DNA from: Streptomyces sp. NBC_01264
GTDB taxonomy: Bacteria > Actinomycetota > Actinomycetes > Streptomycetales > Streptomycetaceae
NCBI RefSeq assembly: GCF_026340675.1
Contig: NZ_JAPEOX010000001.1
Location: forward strand, 3,100,001-3,164,000
DNA length: 64,000 nt
Direction of reading: 5' to 3'
Positions 48,639 through 56,248 of the stretch are shown in pieces (the stretch's first letter is position 1; the number at the start of each line of letters is the position of its first letter). Under the pieces are notes generated by a model. It searched no databases. It was given only the letters and a program-made list of their open reading frames with translations, and had not been told where the DNA came from. Both the position numbers and the translations under genes were made by a program.

Positions 48639-49669
48639 CACACCTCTCCCTGCTTGCGCAGCGAGCGCCGGTAGACCAGCGCGAACATCGTGAGCAGCAG
48701 GAGGATCAGTACGCCCCAGGTCGCCGAGACGGCGAAGTCGCGCGGGCTGGTCACGAACGCCTCGCGGAAGGCCTGGGTCACCAGGATCTCGGTGGAGTCG
48801 CCCGGGCCGCCCCGGGTGAGCAGGAAGATCACCGGGAACATGTTGAAGGTCCAGATGGTGGAGAGCAGGATCACGGTCATGCTGACCGTGCGCAGTCCCG
48901 GCAGGGTGATGTGGCGGAACCGCTGCCAGGGGCTCGCCCCGTCCATCTCGGCGGCCTCGTAGAGCTCGCCGGGGATCGACTGCATGCCGCCGAGCAGGGC
49001 CACCATCATGAAGGGGACGCCGAGCCAGACGTTGACGGTGATGACCGCGATCTTGGCCCAGGTGGGGTCGTCGAGCCACGGGACGGCGGAGATGCCGCCG
49101 CCTTCGAGGATCTTGTTGAGGATGCCGTTGTCGCGGTTGAAGAGGAACCGCCAGGCGAAGACGGAGACGAATCCGGGGACGGCCCAGGGCAGGATGAGCG
49201 CCATCCGGTAGGCGGCGCGTCCCTTGAACTCGCGGTTGAGCACGGTGGCGAGGCCGAGGCCCAGCGCGAAGGTGACCGATACGCAGGCGACGGTCCACGT
49301 CACCGTCCACACCAGCCGCTGCAGGAACACCGGGTCGGCGAGGACGTCGGCGTAGTTGTCGAGGCCGATGAACTGGTACGTGGCCTCGATGTGGTTCGCG
49401 CCGATGGTGCGGCCGACGTTGCGCTCGGTGGCGTCGGTCAGCGACAGGTAGACGCCGCGGACGAGCGGCCAGCCGATGATGACGCCGAGCACGAGCACCA
49501 CGGGGGTGATCATGGCCCAGGCGTACCAGTGGGTGGCCAGGGCCCGCTTCAGCCCCGGGCGGTTCCTGCTGTCAGTCCTGCGGCTCCGGCCGCGGGCGGC
49601 GGGGCCGGCGTCAGGACCGGCCTCGCTGCCCGCGGCCTTCGCCACCGACTGGCTGGTGTGAGCAGCCAT
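48635..49669 (-). CDS. malF: Maltodextrin ABC transporter permease MalF
   Basis: A 344-residue permease. A 40-residue basic, Ala/Gly-rich cytoplasmic head precedes six helices (AMITPVVLVLGVIIGWPLV first). The EAA motif ELYEAAEMDGASPWQRF is intact, and the periplasmic loop after helix one contains the stretch NVGRTIGANHIEATYQFIGL. The ATG at 49669 starts seven bases after malE ends. It is coupled to malG by a 4-base overlap. Confidence 0.94.
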   Translation of the reverse strand: MAAHTSQSVAKAAGSEAGPDAGPAARGRSRRTDSRNRPGLKRALATHWYAWAMITPVVLVLGVIIGWPLVRGVYLSLTDATERNVGRTIGANHIEATYQFIGLDNYADVLADPVFLQRLVWTVTWTVACVSVTFALGLGLATVLNREFKGRAAYRMALILPWAVPGFVSVFAWRFLFNRDNGILNKILEGGGISAVPWLDDPTWAKIAVITVNVWLGVPFMMVALLGGMQSIPGELYEAAEMDGASPWQRFRHITLPGLRTVSMTVILLSTIWTFNMFPVIFLLTRGGPGDSTEILVTQAFREAFVTSPRDFAVSATWGVLILLLLTMFALVYRRSLRKQGEVW

Positions 49670-49676
49670 GGTTTCT

Positions 49677-50951
49677 CTACTTCCAGCCCTTGAGGATCTT
49701 GCGGAATTCGACGCCGGCCGCCTTGGCCGCGTCCTCCGGGCTCGACGCCCCGGTGATCGCCTTGGTGTATTCGACCTTGAGCGGCTCGAAGAGGGATCCG
49801 TTCTCCGGGATCCAGGCGCGCTCGACGGCCTTGTCCACGGCCGGCTTGAAGAACTGCACCATCTCGCTGGACTTGACCTCGGGCTGCTCGTAGGCGGCCG
49901 TGCGGGTCGGGAGCAGGCTCAGCTCCTTGGCGGACTGGACCTGCACCTCCTGCGAGGTCATGTAGTCGACGAAGGCGTTCGCGGCGGCGATGTTCTTGGA
50001 GCCCGCGTACACGGCGAGGTCGTGGCCGCCCTGCGGGGCGCCCGCCTTGACGGAGCCGGCCGGGACCGCGGCGATGCCGAGGTTGGCCTTGTCCTTGAAC
50101 TGGTCGCCCGCGTAGCTGTCGGCCACGGCCCAGGGGCCGTTGATCATCATCGCGGCCTCGCCCGACTTGAAGGCGGTCTGCATGTTGGTCCAGCCGTCGG
50201 TGGCGTTGGTGATCGCCGCACCCGAGGTGACCAGGTCGCGGGCGGCCTTGAAGGCCTTGACGCCCGCGGCGTTGTCGACGGTGACCGTCTTGGTCTTCGC
50301 GTCGACGAGGTCGCCGCCCTCTCCGTAGATGAGGGGGAGGAACCAGTAGGAGTCGTCGCCGCGCAGGTAGAGGCCGGCCTTGCCGGTCTTGGCCTTGATG
50401 GCCGCGGCAGCGGTCTTCACCTCTTCCAGCGTCTTGGGGGGCTGGACTCCGGCGTCGGCGAGCATCTTCTTGTTGTAGAAGAGGCCCATGGTGTCGATGA
50501 CCTGCGGGACGGCGTAGGTCTTGCCCTCGTACTTGCCGCTGGCGGCGGCCTGGGGCAGGAACTCGGCGTCGACCTTCTTGGCCGTGTCGGCGGGGACCTC
50601 GGCGAGGTAGCCGAGGGAGGCGAAGTCGGCCACCCAGCCCACGTCGGCGCGGATCACGTCGGGGGCCTCGGAACCGCTGCTGAAGGCGTTCTTGACCTTG
50701 TTCTGCGCGTCGCCGTACGGGACGTTGACGTACTTGACGGTCACCTTGGGGTGCTTGGCTGTGAACGCCTCGGCGAGCTTCTGGAAGGACGCCTTCTCGG
50801 CGTCGTTCGAGGTGTCCCACCACGTGACCGTGCCGGAGAGCTCCCCGTCGGCCTTGGCGCCTTCGCTGCCGTCCTTGGTGTCACCGCCGCAAGCCGTCGC
50901 CGCGAGCGCCAGAGCCGCGACCAGCGCGGTGGCCGCTATGCCACGCCGCAT
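49677..50951 (-). CDS. malE: Maltodextrin-binding lipoprotein MalE
   Basis: A 424-residue solute-binding lipoprotein. Signal peptide and lipobox: VAALALAATACGGD, with Cys 21 as the lipidated residue. The mature part shows the class I sugar-binding pattern: GTVTWWDTSNDAEKASFQKL, PDVIRADVGWVADFA, YAVPQVIDTMGLFYNKKML and AMMINGPWAVADSY. It captures maltose and maltodextrins for MalFG. The ATG at 50951 has AAGGAG five bases upstream. The open frame above it is not protein-like. A MalR-type operator overlaps its promoter. Confidence 0.95.
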   Translation of the reverse strand: MRRGIAATALVAALALAATACGGDTKDGSEGAKADGELSGTVTWWDTSNDAEKASFQKLAEAFTAKHPKVTVKYVNVPYGDAQNKVKNAFSSGSEAPDVIRADVGWVADFASLGYLAEVPADTAKKVDAEFLPQAAASGKYEGKTYAVPQVIDTMGLFYNKKMLADAGVQPPKTLEEVKTAAAAIKAKTGKAGLYLRGDDSYWFLPLIYGEGGDLVDAKTKTVTVDNAAGVKAFKAARDLVTSGAAITNATDGWTNMQTAFKSGEAAMMINGPWAVADSYAGDQFKDKANLGIAAVPAGSVKAGAPQGGHDLAVYAGSKNIAAANAFVDYMTSQEVQVQSAKELSLLPTRTAAYEQPEVKSSEMVQFFKPAVDKAVERAWIPENGSLFEPLKVEYTKAITGASSPEDAAKAAGVEFRKILKGWK

Positions 50952-51002
50952 ATGAACTCCTTCGATGATCCCGGCCGCGCCTCGCGGTCCCGAGTTGCCG
51001 AG

Positions 51003-51055
51003 AACGTAACAAGCCTGAAAGCCGACCGAAAGACCTTGCGGGAACTTTCTGCAAG
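51003..51055 (-). promoter_or_regulatory. malE promoter and MalR-type operator
   Basis: On the minus strand, a -10 TACGTT (51008-51003) has a weak -35 TTTCGG (51031-51026) 17 bases before it. Immediately upstream is CTTGC-N11-GCAAG (51035-51055). The string AAGACCTTGCG on the plus strand (51030-51040) is shared exactly with the amylase operator. Confidence 0.65.
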
Positions 51056-51171
51056 AAGGGGTGATCGTTACATCCGTGTGTCCGGACGGTTGCCGCAGCT
51101 TGCTGTTAGTTCGAACCCTCTTCGAGTGTCCGGGCCCGCAACCAGGGGGTGCGCACACGCGTTGACCCGAT

Positions 51172-52878
51172 ATGACCCACGAGTTGACCGCCTCCCGGCT
51201 TGCAAGCGCTTCCAGCAACGCCACCGCGAGCGGCGGCTGGTGGCGCGATGCCGTCATCTACCAGGTGTACGTGCGCTCCTTCGCGGACAGCGACGGCGAC
51301 GGCATCGGGGACCTGCGCGGGGTCCGCGAGCACCTGCCCCACCTGGCCCGGCTCGGGGTCGACGCGGTGTGGCTGACCCCCTTCTACGTCTCCCCGCAGG
51401 CGGACGGCGGCTACGACGTCGCCGACTACCGGGCCGTCGACCCCCTCTTCGGGGACCTCTCCGACGCCGACGACCTCATCCGCGCCGCGCACGCGCTGGG
51501 GCTGCGGGTCATCGTGGACGTGGTCCCGAACCACACCTCCGAGCAGCACGTCTGGTTCCGGGCGGCGCTGGCCGGGGAGCCCGGAGCCCGCGAGCGCTAC
51601 CACTTCCGCTCCGGCCGGGGGCCCGGCGGGGAGCTCCCGCCCAACGACTGGGAGTCGGTCTTCGGCGGACCCGCCTGGACCCGGACCCCGGACGGCGCCT
51701 GGTACCTGCACCTCTTCGCCCCCGAGCAGCCCGACCTGAACTGGGAGAACCCGGAGGTCGCCGAGGAGTTCTCCGCCGTCCTGCGGTTCTGGCTCGACCT
51801 CGGCGTCGACGGGTTCCGGGTGGACGTCGCCCACGGCATGGTCAAGGCCCCGGGCATGCCGGACATCGGCCGCGGGGCGCAGGCCACCCTGATCGGCACC
51901 GAGCCGCTCCCCTTCTTCGACCAGGACGGGGTCCACGAGATCCACCGCTCCTGGCGGCGGCTGCTCGATTCCTACGAGGTCCCGCGCATCGGTGTCGCCG
52001 AGGCCTGGGCGCCCAGCTCCGAGCGGCTCGCGCTGTACGTCCGCCCCGACGAACTGCACCAGGCCTTCAACTTCCGCTTCCTGGAATGCCCCTGGGACAC
52101 CCGGGCGCTGCGCACCGTCATCGACGAGTCCCTGGCCGCCACCGCCTCCGTCGGCGCCCCGACCACCTGGGTGCTGTCCAACCACGACGTCGTACGCCAC
52201 CGCACCCGCTACGGCAGCCTGGACCGGGCGCGGGCGGCCGCGCTGCTGATGCTGGCCCTGCCCGGATCGGCCTACGTCTACCAGGGCGAGGAGCTCGGCC
52301 TGCCCGAGGTCACCGACCTCCCGGACTCCGCCCGCCAGGACCCGGCCTTCGCCCGGAGCGCCGGGCAGGACGGGCTGCGCGACGGCTGCCGGGTGCCGAT
52401 CCCGTGGTCCGGCCAGGAGCCCCCGTACGACTTCGGGCCGGCCGGGAGCTGGCTCCCGCAGCCGGCGGGCTGGGGCGGGCTCAGCGTCGCCGCGCAGACC
52501 GGCGACCCCCACTCCACCCTGGAGCTCTACCGCGCCGCCCTCGAACTGCGCCGCGCGATGCCGGGTCTCGGGGCCGCGGAGGCCGGGGCGGGAACGGGGG
52601 TGGAAACGGCCGGGGAGACGGGGGCGGAGACCAGGGCGGAGACGGGGGCCGCGGCGGGGGCCGACGCCTCCCCCGGGGACACCGGGATGCAGTGGCTGCC
52701 CGCGCCCGAGGGGGTGCTGCTCTTCACCCGCCCCGGCTTCGCGTGCACGCTCAACACCCGCCCGGTCCCGCTCGAAATGCCCTCGCCCGGACGGCCCGTC
52801 CTGTCCAGCGCCCCGGTGGAGACGGACGGCCGCACCGTCCGGCTTCCCCCGGATTCGTGCACGTGGTGGTCATGGTGA
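51172..52878 (+). CDS. Intracellular alpha-glucosidase, GH13 (second copy)
   Basis: A 568-residue paralogue of the enzyme at 46091, with the same motif order: WWRDAVIYQVYVRSFADSDG, VVPNHTSEQHVW, GFRVDVAHGM (nucleophile near 216), GVAEAWAP and VLSNHDVVRH. Near residues 465-505 it has an additional Ala/Glu/Thr/Gly-rich stretch absent from the other copy, coded by GAGACGGGGGCGGAG-like repeats. The ATG at 51172 lacks a ribosome site, so the start is uncertain. A GCTTGCAAGC palindrome lies inside the first codons (51198-51207), where a repressor could block transcription. It is immediately followed by malR. Confidence 0.88.
   Translation: MTHELTASRLASASSNATASGGWWRDAVIYQVYVRSFADSDGDGIGDLRGVREHLPHLARLGVDAVWLTPFYVSPQADGGYDVADYRAVDPLFGDLSDADDLIRAAHALGLRVIVDVVPNHTSEQHVWFRAALAGEPGARERYHFRSGRGPGGELPPNDWESVFGGPAWTRTPDGAWYLHLFAPEQPDLNWENPEVAEEFSAVLRFWLDLGVDGFRVDVAHGMVKAPGMPDIGRGAQATLIGTEPLPFFDQDGVHEIHRSWRRLLDSYEVPRIGVAEAWAPSSERLALYVRPDELHQAFNFRFLECPWDTRALRTVIDESLAATASVGAPTTWVLSNHDVVRHRTRYGSLDRARAAALLMLALPGSAYVYQGEELGLPEVTDLPDSARQDPAFARSAGQDGLRDGCRVPIPWSGQEPPYDFGPAGSWLPQPAGWGGLSVAAQTGDPHSTLELYRAALELRRAMPGLGAAEAGAGTGVETAGETGAETRAETGAAAGADASPGDTGMQWLPAPEGVLLFTRPGFACTLNTRPVPLEMPSPGRPVLSSAPVETDGRTVRLPPDSCTWWSW
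51198..51207 (+). promoter_or_regulatory. LacI-type operator within the start of the second alpha-glucosidase gene
   Basis: GCTTGCAAGC is a perfect 10-base palindrome with the TTGCAA core of MalR/LacI operators, followed by GCTTCCAGC. It lies 26-35 bases inside the annotated coding sequence. Confidence 0.55.
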
Positions 52879-52890
52879 ACGCGCGACCGG

Positions 52891-52896
52891 TACAGT
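52891..52896 (+). promoter_or_regulatory. -10 hexamer TACAGT of a leaderless malR promoter
   Basis: TACAGT ends eight bases before the GTG at 52905, just after the stop codon of the glucosidase gene. No Shine-Dalgarno precedes that GTG, so malR may be transcribed independently and leaderlessly. Confidence 0.5.
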
Positions 52897-52904
52897 CCAA
52901 TCTC

Positions 52905-53945
52905 GTGACCGCACGGCTAGCCGACATCGCAGCCCAGGCGGGGGTCAGCGAAGCCACAGTCAGCCGCGTGCTCAACGGCAAGCCCGGTGTGGCCGCAGGC
53001 ACCCGTGAATCCGTGCTGGCCGCGCTCGACGTGCTCGGGTACGAACGCCCCGTACGGTTGCGCCAGCGCAGCGCGGGACTCGTCGGCCTGATAACCCCCG
53101 AGCTCGACAACCCCATCTTCCCGGCGCTCGCCCAGGTCATCGGCCAGGCGCTGACCCGGCAGGGCTACACCCCGGTACTGGCCACGCAGACGCCCGGCGG
53201 GTCCACGGAGGACGAGCTGACGGAGATGCTGGTCGACCGCGGGGTCTCCGGGATCATCTTCGTCTCCGGGCTGCACGCGGACACCACGGCCGACATGGGC
53301 CGCTACGACCAACTCCGCGGGCAGGGCGTCCCGTACGTCCTCATCAACGGCTTCTCCGACAAGGTGCAGGCCCCCTTCGTCTCCCCCGACGACCGGGCCG
53401 CGATGCAGCTCGCCGTGACCCACCTGACCGCGCTCGGGCACACCCGGATCGGGCTGGCCGTCGGACCCAAGCGGTTCGTGCCGGTGCTCCGCAAGATCGA
53501 GGGCTTCCGCCTCGGCATGAAGGAGCGGCTCGGACTCGGCGAGGAAGAGGTCGAGGAGCTGATCCAGCACTCCCTCTACACGCTGGAGGGCGGGCAGGCC
53601 GCCGCGTCGGCGCTGATCTCGCGCGGCTGCACGGCGGTGGTGTGCGCGAGCGACATGATGGCGCTCGGCGCGATCCGGGCGGCCCGGCAGCAGGGCCTGA
53701 AGGTCCCGCAGGACGTGTCGGTGGTCGGCTTCGACGACTCCCCGCTCATAGCGTTCACGGACCCGCCGCTGACGACCATCCGCCAGCCCGTGCAGGCCAT
53801 GGGCCAGGCCGCGGTACGGACCCTGCTGGAGGAGATCGGCGGTACGCCGGCCCCGCACAGCGAGTTCGTCTTCCTGCCCGAACTGGTCGTCCGCGGCTCG
53901 ACCGCCTCGGGCCCCCAACAGGGCCGCGGGGCCGCACGCCCCTGA
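52905..53945 (+). CDS. malR: Maltodextrin regulon repressor MalR (Reg1), LacI family
   Basis: A 346-residue LacI-type repressor of starch and maltose genes. The HTH is TARLADIAAQAGVSEATVS, followed by the hinge RVLNGKPGV. The effector domain has GLVGLITPELDNPIFPAL, IIFVSGLHADTTADM and VSVVGFDDSPLIAF. The sequence from TARLADIAAQ matches my memory of streptomycete MalR from its first residue. That favours the GTG at 52905 over the ATG at 52872, which overlaps the glucosidase gene. It lies beyond the second alpha-glucosidase gene rather than directly divergent from malE. Its paralogue is at 45090. Confidence 0.93.
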   Translation: MTARLADIAAQAGVSEATVSRVLNGKPGVAAGTRESVLAALDVLGYERPVRLRQRSAGLVGLITPELDNPIFPALAQVIGQALTRQGYTPVLATQTPGGSTEDELTEMLVDRGVSGIIFVSGLHADTTADMGRYDQLRGQGVPYVLINGFSDKVQAPFVSPDDRAAMQLAVTHLTALGHTRIGLAVGPKRFVPVLRKIEGFRLGMKERLGLGEEEVEELIQHSLYTLEGGQAAASALISRGCTAVVCASDMMALGAIRAARQQGLKVPQDVSVVGFDDSPLIAFTDPPLTTIRQPVQAMGQAAVRTLLEEIGGTPAPHSEFVFLPELVVRGSTASGPQQGRGAARP

Positions 53946-54072
53946 GGGCCGCCCCTGCCGTTCCCCCTAGGGACGCAAGGCCTCCGGTCCTCCCGAAGAC
54001 GGAGAGGCTGCGGCCAAGACCGTCCCAAGGGATGATCGAAGGCGAGTACGCCATCTGGCAGACTCTTTTCCT

Positions 54073-54978
54073 ATGGGTGAAGCGAGCGTGAAGACACTGG
54101 ATACCCGGACGGACGTCTCGTCATCCCCCGTGACCGAGAGCCAGGACCGCCCGGAGTCGTCCCAGGGCGCCGGGCTCTCCAAGCTCCGCGTCCCCCGACG
54201 ACCCCGGATCTGGTTCGAGGTCCTGCTGATCGCGGTCAGCTACTGGACGTACTCGCTGATCCGCAACGCCGTACCCGAGCAGAAGGCGGCCGCGCTCGCG
54301 AACGCCGACTGGATCTGGAACGTGGAGCGGTCGCTCGGCATCGCCGTCGAGGAGAGGGTCAACCACGCCGTCAATTCGGTGACCTGGCTCGTGGTGGGCA
54401 TGAACTACTACTACGCCACGCTCCACTTCGTCCTGACCATCTGCGTGCTGGTCTGGATCTACCGCTTTCATCCCGGGCGTTACGCGGCCACCCGGCTGGT
54501 CCTCTTCGCCACCACGGGCGTGGCCCTGGTCGGCTACTACTTCTACCCGCTCGCGCCGCCCCGGCTGATGAACGGGCAGAACTTCATCGACACGGTGCTG
54601 GTCCACCACACCTGGGGCTCCATGGCCTCGGGCAACCTCAAGCACATGTCGAACCAGTACGCCGCGATGCCCTCCATGCACATAGGGTGGTCGCTCTGGT
54701 GCGGGCTGACGATCTTCGCGGTCGCCTCCGCCCCCTGGGCCCGGATCCTGGGCCTGCTCTACCCGACGGCGACGCTGATCGTGATCGTGTCCACCGCCAA
54801 CCACTTCTGGCTCGACGCCGTCGGCGGCATGCTCTGCCTGGCCTTCGGCTACGCCGTCTCCCGCGCCTGGTACGGATCGCTCCCGCACCGGCTGCCGCGC
54901 CGGCCCGTGGAGACCGGCCGCCACCCGGTGGCGGCGGCCGTCCTGAACCATCCGGCACTGGCCCGCTTCCAGCGCTGA
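54073..54978 (+). CDS. PAP2/AUR1-type membrane phosphatase or phosphotransferase
   Basis: A 301-residue membrane protein with a 40-residue Ser/Thr-rich cytoplasmic start and six helices. The PAP2-superfamily catalytic residues appear late: AAMPSMHIGWSLW (SxH motif) and STANHFWLDAVGG (HxxxxD). The first motif is in the loop YPLAPPRLMNG, as in inositol-phosphoceramide synthase (AUR1) relatives. In actinomycetes these enzymes act on polyprenyl or phosphoinositide lipids; the substrate here is unknown. The ATG at 54073 is the likely start, with no strong ribosome site but a CAGACT element eight bases upstream. Confidence 0.88.
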   Translation: MGEASVKTLDTRTDVSSSPVTESQDRPESSQGAGLSKLRVPRRPRIWFEVLLIAVSYWTYSLIRNAVPEQKAAALANADWIWNVERSLGIAVEERVNHAVNSVTWLVVGMNYYYATLHFVLTICVLVWIYRFHPGRYAATRLVLFATTGVALVGYYFYPLAPPRLMNGQNFIDTVLVHHTWGSMASGNLKHMSNQYAAMPSMHIGWSLWCGLTIFAVASAPWARILGLLYPTATLIVIVSTANHFWLDAVGGMLCLAFGYAVSRAWYGSLPHRLPRRPVETGRHPVAAAVLNHPALARFQR

Positions 54979-55003
54979 GCCGAACGGCGGATTCCGGCCC
55001 CGC

Positions 55004-56188
55004 TCAGCGGGCCCACCACCTGCGGAGTCCACCCCCCAAGGCCGGTCCCGGATCCACGACGCCCGGCAGCCGCGACGCCACGGTCGAGCCATCCGGATCG
55101 ATGCGCTCCAGCGCTCCCGTGAGGGTCCTCACGTAGGTCTCGTCAGCAAGGATGCGGACCCCGGCGAAGGGGTGGACCAGCCGTTCTCCCCCGGCCAGGA
55201 TCCGGCGCAGCAGGGGCGCCACCGAGGCGGCCGGGGCCCCGATCTCCCCGAGGCGAAGGACTGCCTCCTCCGTCGGCAGGGCGGGCCGCCCCGTCCAGGT
55301 CGGGTCCACCTCCGCCGACAGCACGGCAATGGCGGGCTCCGGGTCCCCGGTGATCCTCCAGTACGCGTACGCCGCGGCGACCCGGGTCCACGCACCGGGC
55401 GATTCCATCAGCTCGCGCACGGTGTCCGCGTGTGCCGTGGCCGCCGGGCCGAGATCGGCGAGGAAGGGCAGGCCGTGGCCACTGCCCCCGGACCTCACGG
55501 CGGCTCCGCACACGTCCAGGGCGAGGGTGTCATCGCCCGTGACCCTCCAGTGCGCCCAGGCGGCCAGCCTCGGGTGGTGACGCCCGGCCCCGGGGGCGCG
55601 GCCGGTGGCGTACGCGGCCAGCCGGTCCGCGGCGCCGAAGGCCGGGGGGCCGATCCGGCCGAGGACGCGCAGGGCGTCGTAGGTGTGAGGGCTCCCCAGG
55701 TACCCGGTCACCTCGGGCACGGCGGGTGCCGCGGCCGGCCCCCAGGCTGCGAGGAGTTCCAGGGCGAAGGTGCTCGCGTGGGACCGCGCGGGCTCCTCCC
55801 GCAGGCCGGGCAGCAGCGCGGGGAGCAGCTCCTCGGCGGGCAGCGCGGCCACGATGCGGGCGCGGGCGCGGTCGTGGGGAAGCCCGCCGTCCTTCGCGAG
55901 GCGCCGCAGAGCGGGCAGCGCCCGGACGTCGCCCATCCCCGCAAGGGCGAGGGCGAGCACTGCGATGGAGTGCCCGGAAGCCCGTACGAAACCATCGAGC
56001 AGCCCGCCGAGCGACTCGGCGATCAGATCGGCGTGCCCCGAGACGGCGGGGCCGGCCTGGGCCGTCGCGGCGTTCGCATCCCAGTTCGCCTCCCCGTCGC
56101 AGACGGCCGTGACCACGGCTTCCCAGCACCACGCTGCCGGGCGGCGCTCGTGGAGCACGGCCCGGGCGGCGGAGTTCAGGGTTCTCAC
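55004..56188 (-). CDS. HEAT-repeat protein
   Basis: A 394-residue all-helical cytoplasmic protein. Repeats of about 30-35 residues carry the HEAT pattern, for example MGDVRALPALRRLAKDGGLP, AALPAEELLPALLPGLRE and LRVLGRIGPPAFGAADRLA. Such solenoids bind proteins, phycobilin-like cofactors or DNA. No catalytic motif is seen. The GTG at 56188 is followed by RTLNSAARAVLHERRPAAW. It is convergent with the PAP2-like gene, with a 25-base gap. Confidence 0.82.
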   Translation of the reverse strand: MRTLNSAARAVLHERRPAAWCWEAVVTAVCDGEANWDANAATAQAGPAVSGHADLIAESLGGLLDGFVRASGHSIAVLALALAGMGDVRALPALRRLAKDGGLPHDRARARIVAALPAEELLPALLPGLREEPARSHASTFALELLAAWGPAAAPAVPEVTGYLGSPHTYDALRVLGRIGPPAFGAADRLAAYATGRAPGAGRHHPRLAAWAHWRVTGDDTLALDVCGAAVRSGGSGHGLPFLADLGPAATAHADTVRELMESPGAWTRVAAAYAYWRITGDPEPAIAVLSAEVDPTWTGRPALPTEEAVLRLGEIGAPAASVAPLLRRILAGGERLVHPFAGVRILADETYVRTLTGALERIDPDGSTVASRLPGVVDPGPALGGGLRRWWAR

Positions 56189-56248
56189 GCGCGGATCATG
56201 CCATGCGCATGCCCGTGCCCGGCCGGCCGGTGCGGTGGCGGGGGTCCG

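Noticed and set aside
49668..52900. Long plus-strand open frame running from malE antisense into malR
   Set aside because: Only the part from about 52905 resembles a protein (LacI family); the rest is antisense or out of frame with malE and the glucosidase.
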